DNA of 22,396 nt from Haplomitrium mnioides (GCA_049999725.1 JBNGIS010022301.1:1-22396), one strand, 5' to 3'; counted from the stretch's first letter, positions 1-10,281 are shown. Program-made: numbers and translations. Notes: generated from the letters alone by a model not told the origin.

Positions 1-850
1 CCCATGGAGGGAGTTGATCAACATAGAGGAAATTGGTGATAGGGCCTACCTAATTGAAGGTGAGAGTAATAAGCTTTGTTAAACAAGTATAAGGGCTAGG
101 AAGAAGTGAGGAGAACAAGTTTTGCGAGTCAATGGATTTGTGGGATTGGGCTTCAACCGATGGGTTGAAGAATTTTATACTTTATTAAGGCAGTTGATCA
201 AGGTGAAAACCTTAAATCCAAAATCATCCATCGTAACTTGTTTGAGAGAGGAGAGAGTGAAAGAGAAAAGAGAGCAGAAAGGCGCTCAATGCCATGTATT
301 TCGTAAGGGAATTAGCATAGTTCTCAAAGAAGCATATGAGATTAAAGAAGGCACACAGCCAATAGGACTAGAAAAGGAGAGATTGAAAGAAGAATGAAGA
401 ACTAAGAAGGTATGAAGTGGAGGAAATGGTCTTCTAAAGGTATTTAATGAATGCGTGTCAAGATCTAGTGAGTCATGGAAGTTAATGAAGAAGGGGAAAT
501 TTGTAGTTTGGAAATCAGAATCAGAAGGGATCCATAGTTGAGTGCAATTTGATCATATCAAGAGGAGGGACGATCAAGCTTCAAGGTGGAAAATGACATG
601 AGGTGGCAAACCATTGAAATCCGCATTAAGTGATGATTAGCAGAAAGTTGTCGGTGACGTCATATATATTTTTGGACAACGAACAATCAATTTATTGGAC
701 AAGACAAAGGTCAACAAATTGATCAGCTTACCCTATTGAAAACCGTGTTGGAAAAGGTTTCTTCTCACTATTTTGGATAGTTTAGACTGATCCAACGTGT
801 TCTTTTGAAAGTGATGTGATGACTCTATTTCCATCTGCAGAAGAGTTTAG
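1..850 (+). other. Unrecognised stretch, possible decayed coding sequence
   Basis: No gene is recognisable here. One open frame of 91 codons runs from 122 to 397, rich in Lys, Glu and Arg, with a start but no recognised motif. The stretch before it (2-79) is open in the same frame for about 25 codons. From 400 to 850 stops occur in every plus frame. Because coding-like sequence in the same frame begins at about 851, this may be the eroded 5' part of the gypsy-like element that follows, or its untranslated leader. That is inference only. Confidence 0.25.
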
Positions 851-1434
851 AGATTTGATCTTGAAAAGCTGAAATCCAATTTGGAGAGAGAATTTTGTGC
901 TCTTGTTGAAAGTGAAGATTTTGGTGAGAAAAATATTTCCTTTGATATAAAACATTGCCTCCTCTATTGAAAGAACATAGAAAGAGGGTTAAAATGAGTG
1001 TTTCAAGATTCACTCGATTACGATATAGATTTTTGGTATCATTGCTAGGGAGGCGTAGTGATTATATGATGGAGACACTTGCAAAGCTCACCAATAAATA
1101 TTAGATATTAGTTCAAGTTTGAAGAGTTGAGATCTTGAGAAGAAAGAGATCTCGATAATTGGTCTATGTGAATAGTGAGAGAGATCGTGGTTAGAATCAA
1201 GAGAGGGAAAAATTACAAGAACAATTACCTTTTGACTGATCTCCTTGGAAGTCTACAAGACCAATTTCTTACCTCAAAATTTTTAGACACAAGTATTGAT
1301 GATTATCTGTACAATTCTATAAGGTTGTATGAAACTTTTGAGTATCCAATAGTTTCTATTCTATAGGAAGAAGATATTGAGGATATTGAAGACTGGGAGA
1401 TGCTTGAAAATATTGAGCTGATTTGGGAATAAGC
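851..1434 (+). pseudogene. Decayed coding relic upstream of gag-like ORF
   Basis: Frame 2 reads as protein-like sequence broken by several stops. An early part (about 851-950) is open and rich in Leu, Glu and Lys, suggesting a helical or coiled-coil region. A 63-codon piece (1175-1366) carries the phrase LLTDLLGSLQDQF, and an acidic tail follows (EEDIEDIEDWEMLENIE). The same frame is used by the gag core further on (1841-2715), which suggests one ancestral ORF. I do not recognise the family. An N-terminal extension of gag, or a separate ORF ahead of gag as in Tat/Ogre-type gypsy elements, are both possible. The evidence is frame persistence and composition, not homology. Confidence 0.35.
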
Positions 1435-1439
1435 CTAAC

Positions 1440-1814
1440 ATGCCATATAGAACCAAAGAGGTCGAGTTGGTAACAGTGGTCCAGTTCATTCGAACTCTAC
1501 GATATTACAAAGGTTGTTTGAGAATTCAAGAGTTGATAGAAGAACTTCAAAATAATTGTTAGCTTGAAGAGAAAATTGATATTGGGGATGGGATTTACAA
1601 ACACCTTGACTATATTTTGTGATATATGGATTGTAGCAATCAACCATATAATTTTGAAGGAAATACTCTAGAAGTTCAACCAAAAACTCGAGAAGGGAGT
1701 AATAATCAGAGGGACGTTGTAAGATTAGACGCTAAGCTTGAGTATGCATGTCCCATAGAGAGGGGGAAAGATCCAAGTTTATGTCTAGACCACCCTTGGA
1801 TAATGGCACTTTAA
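1440..1814 (+). pseudogene. Decayed ORF segment ahead of gag-like core
   Basis: Frame 3 is open for about 125 codons from an ATG at 1440, apart from two in-frame stops (about 1559 and 1620), and ends at a TAA after MAL. Residues read protein-like throughout (for example TKEVELVTVVQFIRTLRYYK near the start and DHPWIMAL at the end). It sits in a different frame from the segments before and after, so two indels probably separate them. It is best explained as part of the same eroded retroelement ORF. No domain is recognised. Confidence 0.35.
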
Positions 1815-1840
1815 TTGATCAAAGTTAAAAACAACAAGAC

Positions 1841-2763
1841 GAGAGACAAAGAAGAAGGAAAGCTTTGAGGCTTGCATGGTTTTATACCAGATGGGACTTG
1901 CAATTTCATAACCCTTACTTACCAACAAACATTAGTCCAGTAGTAATTTCACCCAAATAAGTTAGACTCTTCGAAGAGATTAAGTTTGAACTAGAAGAGA
2001 GGAGTTAGTCCAAAGCCATTGAAGAAGTCTAAGACAGTGATTCAAAAAGGGAACTAATGATCCAAGATGAAAACAACAATATGAGTCATTCATTTGTGAG
2101 TCCATCTTTGAGTTTTGAAGATAACACTTCACTTGGATCGACGAGAGGAGGTGGAAGAGGAGTTCCAATAGTTGCCGCTCATATTCTTATGGCAACCCCA
2201 ATTAAAATAAGACTACCATACACAAGTTTCAATGGAAACATAGGTGGAGATGTTGTGGATTCTCTTATGGATTGATATGAATCAGTGTCGATAGCGAACG
2301 GAGAAGATGTAGAGGCCAATTGATTACAAATTTTGTTAGAACTTCTTATGCATGTAGCCCAAAAGTGGTTTGTTTTATTGGAGGTCATAGCTTAAGCTAG
2401 TTATCCATTGCTAAAAGTGGTTTTTTAAACATTTCCTCAATATTGGTTATGAGTCAAGAGTGATGGTAGATTTTCTCTGAATAAGGAGGACAAATGAGAT
2501 GGCTTTAAAGAAGTATATACAGGTTGTCAATGCCTTGGTTCTAAGTTGGATCCTCTACCAGGAGAATTTTTTATAATTGAGATCTTTGTCAAACAACTTG
2601 CGTCATCCATGTAAAGATATTGTCAAAAACATAAACCAGATACGTTTCAAGATGTGATTGATGTTGAAGATACTTTTGATGGATTATGTGGTAATCAAAC
2701 CATGGATGGCAAGCTTGTATGTGTCATTATTGCGAAGACCTTGGCTACATAAAGCGTAAGTGG
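1841..2763 (+). pseudogene. gag: Gypsy-like gag core with degenerate zinc knuckle
   Basis: Frame 2 carries a capsid-like gag core. A Gly-rich linker (about 2140-2165) is followed by an IKIRLPYTSFNG block at about 2200-2237. This resembles the 'I-K-I-R-x-P-x-F-x-G' entry of plant Ty3/gypsy retrotransposon gag domains. AQKWF (about 2359) matches the usual A-x-x-W-[FY] position, and a helix-rich tail follows (DTFQDVIDVEDTF, about 2643). About a dozen in-frame stops break it, and most could come from CGA, CAA or CAG by one C-to-T change. After a frame change near 2716, frame 1 reads CHYCEDLGYIKRKW, a CCHC knuckle in which the histidine and last cysteine are replaced. Gag would package element RNA in cytoplasmic particles; this copy cannot. 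The family call rests on remembered motifs. Confidence 0.6.
2722..2763 (+). other. Degenerate CCHC zinc-knuckle motif
   Basis: Frame 1 reads CHYCEDLGYIKRKW. Spacing fits C-x2-C-x4-H-x4-C of retroviral-type nucleocapsid knuckles, with Tyr at the His position and Trp at the last Cys position. CAT to TAT is a single C-to-T change. The motif lies just after the capsid-like block, which is where it belongs in gag. Confidence 0.5.
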
Positions 2764-3087
2764 TTCCACATTGGAAGAAAAAGAAAATGATGTTTGGTTA
2801 CAACTATTAAAGCACTCTACTACTAACTAACGAGGTCTATCAAGGAGAAACAGTGGAAGAAATGCATGTTTATACCTTTGATTGGTCATCAAAAGCTGAG
2901 ATTGAGTAATAGAAGATAATTTTAGGTTTTCAATGGTCTCAAGAAAAAGGTATTGAAGAAATTCAAGGGGGATTTTATATTGAGACTAGAGAGGGAGAAC
3001 ATCCAAAAGAAGAAATAAAACTCAAAATTCAGTGTTGGAATGTAACAATGGTTGATGATTGTAAACTCAAGAGTGGATGATAGAGTC
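2764..3087 (+). other. Spacer between gag-like and pol-like relics
   Basis: This stretch should hold the protease of a gypsy element. Coding-like pieces are present, such as about 35 open codons near 2940-3060 that are rich in Glu and Lys, but no D-[ST]-G protease motif was found. It is either eroded or deleted. Confidence 0.3.
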
Positions 3088-3303
3088 AAAGGGCCTATTG
3101 TAGTAGCGTTTCTTCCACTACCTGTTGCTTAACTAGTCGCCGTTCGAGAAGGATTCTCAAAGGAAGATGAAGTTCACATGGTAAACATCGGAATAAAGGT
3201 CGATCCAAAAATTTTGAAAATTTCAAAGGAGAAGATTGGATATGTTCTGAAATCATACAAGGATCTATTATATGAGTATTGAGATATCTTTTCTTGGAGT
3301 TAA
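3088..3303 (+). pseudogene. pol: N-terminal fragment of gypsy-like pol
   Basis: Frame 1 reads about 70 codons. The phrases VHMVNIGIKVDPKILKIS (about 3172) and YKDLLYEY-stop-DIFSWS (about 3259-3300) match the conserved stretch just upstream of reverse transcriptase in plant gypsy polyproteins. There, an 'INIGTK..PK' strand is followed by 'LLxEYxDxFAWSY'. Stops lie at 3280-3282 and 3301-3303. Downstream sequence does not continue into the RT fingers, so the element is broken or rearranged here. Identity is recalled from the family; the match is short but specific. Confidence 0.6.
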
Positions 3304-3609
3304 AATGAATGAAGAAACTCTGGAAAAATTTTCAGTTCATGAGTATGAGTTTAACAGAAGGAATTAGATGTTAAATTGATGTTCTGATGGTGAGGGGTGA
3401 ACTTATGAAAATTCAAAGTCAAGCATTGGAAAGTTGCTCAAAAGAGTGTATCAAAGAGGAAATCAGATCAGTTTTGTTAAATCAGAATTAGACTTTTTTA
3501 CTGTTGTTGGACAACATAAAGGCATCGTTATAATGAAAAACTTCAAGCTTAGAGTGGTAAAGCGGCCAACGTTTACCTTGAAGTTCACTTAGAGAGATAG
3601 TTTAGCAAC
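3304..3609 (+). other. No recognisable gene after broken pol
   Basis: RT would be expected immediately after the pol fragment, but none of its motifs is visible in any plus frame. Stops are frequent. This is a probable deletion or rearrangement junction between two parts of the decayed element, or between two different elements. Confidence 0.3.
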
Positions 3610-4848
3610 ATGACGAGAGTGACACGAGGAACAGAAAGGAAAACATTGTTGTTCACACCCATCGAGGAAGAGAAGTATCAAGAGGTGGAGCGTTAAGTGA
3701 GAGAGATAGTTGATGAGAGGAAAGAGGTGACTTTGCTAGTACTCTCTAGATTAGTAAAGGTGTTCCATGTTCTCAAGATCTTGTACGATCTACGTAAATG
3801 CCTGTAGAGACGAGGGCTATTGAAATTTGCGGGTAGAACTTAGAACCATGAGCTGGATGCCATGATTTGAGTCGGGGACATAAGGCTAATTTATATTTTA
3901 GAGGGAGAGGTTGTGTTCATGATGCAAAAGACTTCCATTTACTTTTCCACGGAGGCAATCTAATAGAACTTATAACTTGCTAGAGGAAGATTGCCTGGAG
4001 AGGATGTTAAAGGGTGATGAGCACCTAACGTATTTGTTGCCTAGGCCAAACGTCATGAATGACAACTTTAAGATTTATGAAGTGGTAGACCCTTTGCTAC
4101 AAGAGTTTATGCAAATCTTTGCGGAGATACTCTTCCAACCAAAGTTCAAGTATACTACTAAAACATGGCTTATTCTACTTATCAACACCTAAAGAGGGCA
4201 CACAAAAAGGGTCATAGAGTTCATCTGAACTAAGATCGCCAAGTACTTTGAGCATTCATGGATTGAAAACTTTGTGATTTAAATTGTACCATTTGTTCTC
4301 CATTAGTTGGAAATCTGTCGATTATGCAATGAAGAGGAGAGATGCCTCCTCAAGCAAGAGAGAAAGGCAACATGAGAGGAAATGACTTTGATCAACAAGG
4401 TTCCAAGTAAAGCGGATAGAGAGCCATAGAAAATGTCATCCATAGACCCCAAGACTATGGAAGAAGAGATACGTGTGATTGAAGGATCATATCCGAAGTT
4501 GATTAAGAGAGCTCATACTACGAACAAGGGTACATGGGTTTCAAAGACACAAACAGTTCCAATGGTAGTGACCAACAAAGAAGCAATATTAGTCTATATG
4601 ATAGCTTGTAAGAAGCTTAAGGGAACCAGACTCTAGAAATGATTGACTTAGAGGTTGGAGAAGAGGGACAATATAACTTGGAGAAGCTATTAGATCTACT
4701 TAATACAGATCGGGAGAACTTTCGACAAGCCGCAATAGGATTGGACCAACCAAAACCTTTGCCTGCTAAACTAGCAAAGGACTAAGAAGAAGAAGAAGAA
4801 GAAGAAATTGATATAACAATCGCTACTTTGAACTAGGAACCGTACTGA
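3610..4848 (+). pseudogene. Unidentified decayed ORF, about 410 codons
   Basis: The reading passes through three blocks. Frame 1 runs from an ATG at 3610 (MTRVTRGTERKTLLFTP) to about 3957, with four stops. Frame 2 runs from about 3962 to 4636; it has two clean runs (3977-4192 and 4433-4636) and scattered stops between. Frame 1 resumes at 4636 and runs through an acidic tail encoded by seven GAA codons to a stop at 4846. The composition is that of a charged, helical, soluble protein, with a Leu-rich region near 3740-3800 and no membrane segment or signal peptide. I do not recognise the family. It follows a truncated gypsy pol, so it could be an extra ORF of that element, captured host sequence, or another element's gag-like protein. 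The long coding-like phase with few indels argues that it was once a real protein. Confidence 0.4.
4786..4806 (+). repeat. (GAA)7 microsatellite
   Basis: Seven consecutive GAA triplets, read as Glu in frame 1 of the decayed ORF ending at 4848. The run encodes the acidic tail, so it may predate the decay. Confidence 0.9.
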
Positions 4849-5760
4849 GTTTGTATTTGATTTCGCGTTGAAGAAATTTGTTTTTCGAATTTTTGCTTCA
4901 AAAATTAGGTTTTCTTTAGTTGTGAATTTTTTGACAAAAAAAGTTTCTTTAATTTGAATTTTGCTTTATTGATATATTTATTGTATTTTGGGAAAACCTT
5001 TATACTCAATATTTGGAAAAAAAGTTTAAAAATAAAATTATTATATTATAATGAGATAAGAAGACTAGACAGAATATTGAAAAAATATATTAAAATTAAA
5101 TCGCCATATTCTAGTGTTTTTTTATAATTTTCGGAATACTTTTAAGATACAAATCCTAGAACATTTACAAGAAAAAAGAAAATGATGTTGTAACAAACAC
5201 ACACATATAAATCTATAGTCTACTAAGAGATGCTTTGAACTTCTATTTACTTATAAAATAGAGAAAAAAAAACAAAAAAGAAGAGTTATGCTTGCATAGA
5301 CTTCAAGCTCGTATCTCTTGAAAAATGATGGTTTTCATCAAAATCAATCCAACACTCCTATGCATGCATATAATCAGTCACTTGTAACTCACTTAAGCAA
5401 ATTTCTGAAATAAAATCACAAAAAACAACTCATGTGTAGAATGATATTGTAATTCAAGATTGTAGTAAATGTAATTTGGAGGTAACCACAAAAAAAACTC
5501 CCGAGAAAAGATAATTTGGCAAAAATATAAATTGATCAAATAAAAATGTCCATGTCAACATAGGCTTCCTTGTTTACTTTTATGACAGACACAAAGTTTT
5601 ATTCAAAAATCATTTATTGAAAGAAAAATGATCATCAAGTAGGTATTTAATACTTTTTACCTTGAATGTTGCCATAATTAAAGATCCTTTACTGAAAAAA
5701 AAAACAATTGTACACAAGATATTTATTAAAAAAAATACTTGATTATATACAAAATGTACA
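4849..5760. other. AT-rich intergenic sequence, no gene seen
   Basis: Strongly AT-rich, with many A- and T-runs and stops in all frames. It could include the 3' untranslated or LTR sequence of the element to its left, but no terminal TG...CA pair, primer site or polypurine tract could be tied to it. Confidence 0.5.
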
Positions 5761-6001
5761 TCAGTTCGCAAGTTTAGCTTTAGTTTTGTCCTCTTTAAAA
5801 GGAATGGTCTCATCCAAATCAATAGATTGAGAAGCTTGGGCATCTACAGCTACAAGAGAATCTTGTTAGGACTTTCTAGTCTTTGAAAGAGCTACAAAAT
5901 CAAGAGAAGCACCAGCAATACTAGGAGGAACAAGCTCTTTTTAGTATATATATACTATATGGGATTTAATGACATCGGATGGCAAAGACACCATCGTCAA
6001 A

Positions 6002-6146
6002 ATTGTTAGTGAGGAATGAAATATAACAAATGACCAAAATTTGGAATGGTAATTTCCACAAAAGGAGAAATCATATAAAAAATGTCATCCTTGATAAAGA
6101 GCTTGGACTCATCATGCTTACATTCCTTAAGGTTTTGGGCTTAAGG
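6002..6146 (-). repeat. Direct repeat copy A (pairs with 6385-6528)
   Basis: Aligns over about 145 bp with 6385-6528. Shared blocks include gaaatcat(a/g)(t/c)aaaaaatgtc and tcatcatgc(t/c)tacattcctta. On the minus strand it reads KECKHDESKLFIKDDIFYMI, against KECRHDDFELVSKDDIFCMI in the other copy. The two copies sit about 380 bp apart inside the decayed ORF. Confidence 0.7.
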
Positions 6147-6384
6147 TTAAGGGTTTAGTAATCTACAATCCAGTACTCGTAGGTGTGTGCAATTCTGGGA
6201 CCATCCAAATGATGTATATTGGTTTTGTACATGGAGTAATCAAAACAAACAAATAAGAGATTACACAAAAAATAATTGAAGTCAAAACAAGATATACTGA
6301 AACAAAAAAATCCAAACATAACCTACAAGATGTCGTGGTCAATCGCATAGCAAACTTTTAAAAGTGCATCTTTGATGATGATGA

Positions 6385-6528
6385 ATTGTTACAAGGAATG
6401 AATTATAAAAAATGACAAAAATAAAAAATGTTAATTACTGCAAAAAAAGAAATCATGCAAAAAATGTCGTCTTTGCTAACAAGCTCAAAGTCATCATGCC
6501 TACATTCCTTAAGGTTGTAATCATAAGG
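6385..6528 (-). repeat. Direct repeat copy B (pairs with 6002-6146)
   Basis: Second copy of the internal duplication. It lies in the ORF's main minus frame, continuous with upstream coding-like sequence (QSYVDGVNVAYYQIHEDF), so it looks like the original position. Copy A lies in a shifted frame. By eye the copies are roughly 70 per cent identical, so the duplication is old. Confidence 0.7.
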
Positions 6529-7689
6529 AATGTTAGCGATTGCTAGCGTGAAACTTTTAGATTTCACAAAGCCTTTTAGATGTCTTGCATGGAAGTCCTC
6601 ATGGATTTGATAGTACGCCACGTTGACCCCGTCAACATAGGACTGCAAGTCCTAGTCTTGTTTATCAATCCCCCCTTCAACTAGAGGGACATTTGTTTCA
6701 TTTTGTTGCCTCGACTTCTACTCTCTGGCTTTCAAACAATGGAGCAGAAAGGCAAGAAGGTAGGAGACCAAGGTTGAGGCTTGGTCCTAGTCATCTATGG
6801 TTTCTTCAGCCCCATATCTCTTTCTTTCTTTTGCAGGCACCATCAACTTTTTGGCAAGCTACCTCTTGAATGTTTCCTCACGCTCAAAAAAACATTTAAG
6901 AATTCATTATGAGAAAATTTGGAAACAAAAAAAACAAGCCCAAAGACTGTTGGATTGATTTTGATGAATCAATTGAAAGCTCTCTGGCTTCCACCATTTT
7001 CAAAACAAAAATTTTGAATTTCATCGGGAAGACCTTGAAGTGACCTCCAAGGTGTTTACTTCATGTCTTTTATCATGAGTGCACCATTGGCCTTTCTTTT
7101 GGTCTTTCACTAGGTTCTTCTCCCATATCGAAAAGATGTTTTGTTGCGACTCCTATAGCTCTCCACTTCGAAACATAAGTTGTAACCAATTGTCTTGAGA
7201 AGTCACTATCTTCTCAAGAGTTGACTTTGGCTTGTCTAAAGTCTCCAACACTAATTCTCTTTTTAATTTTTGGGATGACACCATCACACTCTCCAAAAAC
7301 CTTTGATGCCAATATTTGAGGAAGCATTCTTTTTTGGAGCTTCGACGAGCTCTACTTCCTTTTTTTTGTAGCCAATGGTCTACTTGTCGCTACCACACTA
7401 AAAGTTGTTTTACTAGGGTGGGGCACACACTTTGCTAACCTGAGCTTCACCTTTAAAATCTTCAAGTTGAATGCAAACTTCATAAAGCCTCTTTCTACTT
7501 GCTTCGCGTCCGGGTAGGCATTGACAAAGTTGAATAAAAGTTGTGAAAATTGAAAAGAAGAAACAAAATAGAGTCAAGGACTATTAATGAAAATTATAGG
7601 CAAGACTCATAGTCGTCATCAATACCAATGACCCTGAGTCCCTACCCTACTTTGGCTTTGGCCCAAGCATACAATAGGCCCATGCACGG

Positions 7690-8011
7690 ATGGACTTCAA
7701 AGTCCATGTGTGCATGGACTCCAAGGTCCTTGCACCTCTTGACTACTTACTCCATGCACGTATGGACTTCAAACTCTATACGTGCATGGACTCTGAGGTC
7801 CACGCATGCTTGGTTTGTAGACTCCATACGCGCATGGACTCAAAAGTCCATAAGTGCATGGACTATAGACTCCATACACACATAGGCTCCCTATGCGCAA
7901 TGGGTGAATATGTGCATTGAGTAGAAGTATACCTCCACATTGGACTTTGGATTCAACGTGCGCTTGAACTCGAGAGTCCATATGCACATGAACTCCTAAT
8001 CCCAGTCAAGA
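7690..8011. repeat. 24-bp minisatellite with palindromic units
   Basis: Eight units of exactly 24 bp run from 7690 to 7881, each approximating ATGGACTYNRAAGTCCATRC followed by GTGC. A degenerate ninth unit begins at 7882. After a spacer the array resumes out of phase at 7940 (units 7940-7963 and 7964-7987, and a partial unit from 7988). Half of each unit is an inverted repeat (ATGGACT...AGTCCAT), so single strands could fold into hairpins. Because 24 is a multiple of three, the array stays open in several frames on both strands and encodes 8-residue repeats such as MDFKVHVC and MDSKVHKC. Those open frames need no coding function to explain them. Confidence 0.85.
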
Positions 8012-8990
8012 TTATAGTCCTATTAAAAAAAGGAGTTACGAGTTGTTACCTTTCTGTCTTTGTAACCCTATTGCAAGTCATTTGTGAATGGGTTTTGAGG
8101 CTTTATTTTGTTGAAGCAAAAATTCTTTGAGAAAGCATTCAAAAGAGTGACCCCATCTTTAGATTGCACAAGTAGCCAAATATAGGCTCTACGCCTCTAC
8201 CAAATCATTGTAATATGGACCAAAAGGCCCATGTTGAATTTTCACCTTCACCTTAGAAAAGTTAAAGGTGATGATCTATGTCTCTAATCACACCACAACA
8301 AACTACCCATTTGTTGGTTAATTTGTGAGGTTCAAGTGATTTCAAAACATTGGCATGCCGATAAAGCTTTGGTTGTGCCAGTTTTGGAGTAGTAATCAAA
8401 GATGTTATTTTCTTTGTTGTGAAAATAGTTGAAAATAAGAGTGTCAAATTGAAAAATTAAAATTTTGTGAAAATTGGAAGGAAAAAATAGGCCAAAACAT
8501 AGGAAAATGCAACAAAAAAAGAAACTCAAAACTGAACTTGCAAAAATGGAAAAAAACTTTCCATTGTCGCTATTTTTATTCCTGAATCTCAAAAAAATGC
8601 ATTTTCTCACCAAAATCTGATTCGCAGAGCTCTTAACACGTAGGTTTGCAAGGTTGAAAAAAATGTTAGTATGTAAAACATTTCTCCTTTTCATTGTTCC
8701 AACTTAATGTTTTCTTTTCCTTCACAAAAATCTCACTATTTTGTTATTTTGTGGATTTTTTCCAAAAATCCATATTTTGGATATACCAGCGTCTACACAA
8801 AATATTTGCTCAATGTTGAAAGCGGTACATTAGCTCATATCATCCAATATCTTTTTGTATATTTATTATCCCTAGCTACCTCCCTTTGCATCCTCCAAGA
8901 GTGTTTAGTTTGGTGGTGAAGTTATGCAATTGTTTTAACTTCCATTACTAAGGTAGATTAGTTAGATAACTAGAGTTAAGCTGAATGAGG
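8012..8990. other. Non-coding stretch, no gene supported
   Basis: Contains an open frame on the minus strand (8694-8332, 120 codons). It is dominated by Phe, Ile, Leu and Lys from T- and A-runs and has no motif, so I do not call it a gene. No repeats, TIRs or RNA genes were recognised. Confidence 0.45.
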
Positions 8991-9508
8991 TTATAACACT
9001 CCATGTTTGGCTAATCTAAAAGCAGAGTGTAGAATAGCCAGTAGTAACTGTAACCTAGGCTATGCTATTATGTGTGGTTTCATCAAAACCTCCATGCTTT
9101 CATTTGGGAGAAAGAGTACCGCCATATACAGATAGTGGTGAATGCCATTGCTGAATAATAGCTAAAAACAATAATAAACAATACTGTATGCATAGAATTA
9201 GCAGTGTTTTGAAAATGAGAGTGAACAGAAATCTGCAATCTTGTAGACAAGAAAAATAATGATGACTACTAGTCATGTTGTATCCTGTAAACTATAAGAA
9301 AAAACAATTGAAAGTATGAGTGCCAATCATTGAAAACTTCATGAAGCTGATAATAGAGACGACGATGCAGTCCAAAATGCGTGCATAGAAAAAACAAATA
9401 TACAACCAAGAAAAATGATGTTGCCAATAAAAAGAATAGTACATATTTGACAGAAATGGATAAATGATAAGACTAGAGGCATAGATTTCAAAATGCATAG
9501 TCAAGAAT
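8991..9508 (-). other. Downstream flank of copia-2, possible unpaired 3' LTR
   Basis: Lies directly after the RNase H end of the minus-strand copia-2 element, where its 3' LTR is expected. A short GTTATAAC block sits near 8990. The matching 5' LTR is not in the window because the other end of copia-2 is truncated, so LTR borders cannot be set. No gene is seen. Confidence 0.3.
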
Positions 9509-9998
9509 CAGCTACAAGAGAAGAAGATAATCGTTGAAGTCCAATCCTAGTTGTGTGTTTCTTGTGAAGGAATGGAAGTAGTAGTTGAGTAAGCAATTCA
9601 GCTTTGTTATCTTTGTTTGATATCCACTGAACACGAGTTTGATCGCCATGTTGTTCATGTGTATAAAAGAACTTATGGGCAATATGTTTAATTTGTTTGC
9701 CCTTAATAAAGCCTTGTGAAATTTATTGAACACATGGGCGATTACCTTCATAAATAGTGGTTGGGTGTTGAATAAGAGGTCTGCCAGTATGAAGATTAAT
9801 ATGATCAATCGATTGGCGTAACCAAATACATTCGCGAGTGGCTTCATATAAAGCTATAATCTTTGCATGGTTTGAAGAGGTTGATGTAAGAGTTTGTTTA
9901 GAGCTCTTTCATGAAATAGTCGTCAAGCCATAGAGAAAAACATAGCCAGTCTGAGACTAAGAGTTATCAGGATCTCAAAATTAACCAACTTCTGCGAA
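9509..9998 (-). pseudogene. pol: copia-2 RNase H domain relic
   Basis: The minus strand reads SQTGYVFLYGLTTIS, then ALYEATRECIWLRQSIDHI, then GFIKGKQIKHIAHKFFYTHE and NKAELLTQLLL. This is the usual order of the copia RNase H and C-terminal tail. The conserved Ala-Glu-[YI] catalytic glutamate position reads AKI here, so that acidic residue appears lost. Stops occur near 9974 and in several later places. RNase H would remove RNA from the RNA-DNA hybrid during reverse transcription; this copy is dead. Confidence 0.75.
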
Positions 9999-10281
9999 GC
10001 CTATTGTTGTGTAATCAAAGTGTTTAGGGAAGTATAATCCATATCAAATGTGCCCTGTAAGCATAAAAAATTTCTCTTAATGCCAATCTGATGGCGAATA
10101 GTTGGCTGAGAATTATGGTGTGCCAATAGATTTACTGCAAAGGATATATCGGGTCTAGTATGATTTTCCAGATACATTAATGCTCTAATAGCATATAGAT
10201 AAGGCTTTTTTGGTTCCAACACCGGTTCTTTTGTAAATCTTTTCTGAAACATATACTTGGTGGGATCCAGAGATCTTAATA

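Larger units (their letters stand above)
5761..7541 (-). pseudogene. Unidentified decayed ORF, nearly 600 codons
   Basis: Protein-like sequence runs almost the whole length on the minus strand. It starts near 7541 (FVNAYPDAKQVERGFMKF). One frame then dominates from about 7420 to 7045, with phrases LKYWHQRFLESVMVSSQKLK and DNWLQLMFRSGEL and a charged, coiled-coil-like character. A frame change near 7040 leads through LQGLPDEIQNFCFENGGSQ, then the main frame returns from about 6890 to 6403. The C-terminal part (about 5990-5761) reads ELVPPSIAGASLDFVALSK and ends KAKLAN-stop at 5761. About ten stops and several indels make it a pseudogene. Residues 6385-6528 and 6002-6146 are a duplicated segment. 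I recognise no domain, signal peptide or clear membrane segment. A gag-like or retroelement N-terminal protein, or a relic host gene, are both open. Confidence 0.45.

Noticed and set aside
6403-6648. Stand-alone small protein of 81 residues
   Set aside because: Its frame continues upstream past a stop with equally protein-like sequence, so it is a piece of the longer decayed ORF.
7628-7987. Three overlapping open frames on both strands
   Set aside because: A 24-bp repeat stays open by periodicity. The 8-residue repeats are explained by the minisatellite.
7666-8011. CRISPR-like array
   Set aside because: Units are contiguous and degenerate with no unique spacers, in a plant-type genome.
8332-8694. 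120-codon open frame on the minus strand
   Set aside because: Composition is dominated by Phe, Ile, Leu and Lys from T- and A-runs; no motif is present and the surroundings look non-coding.
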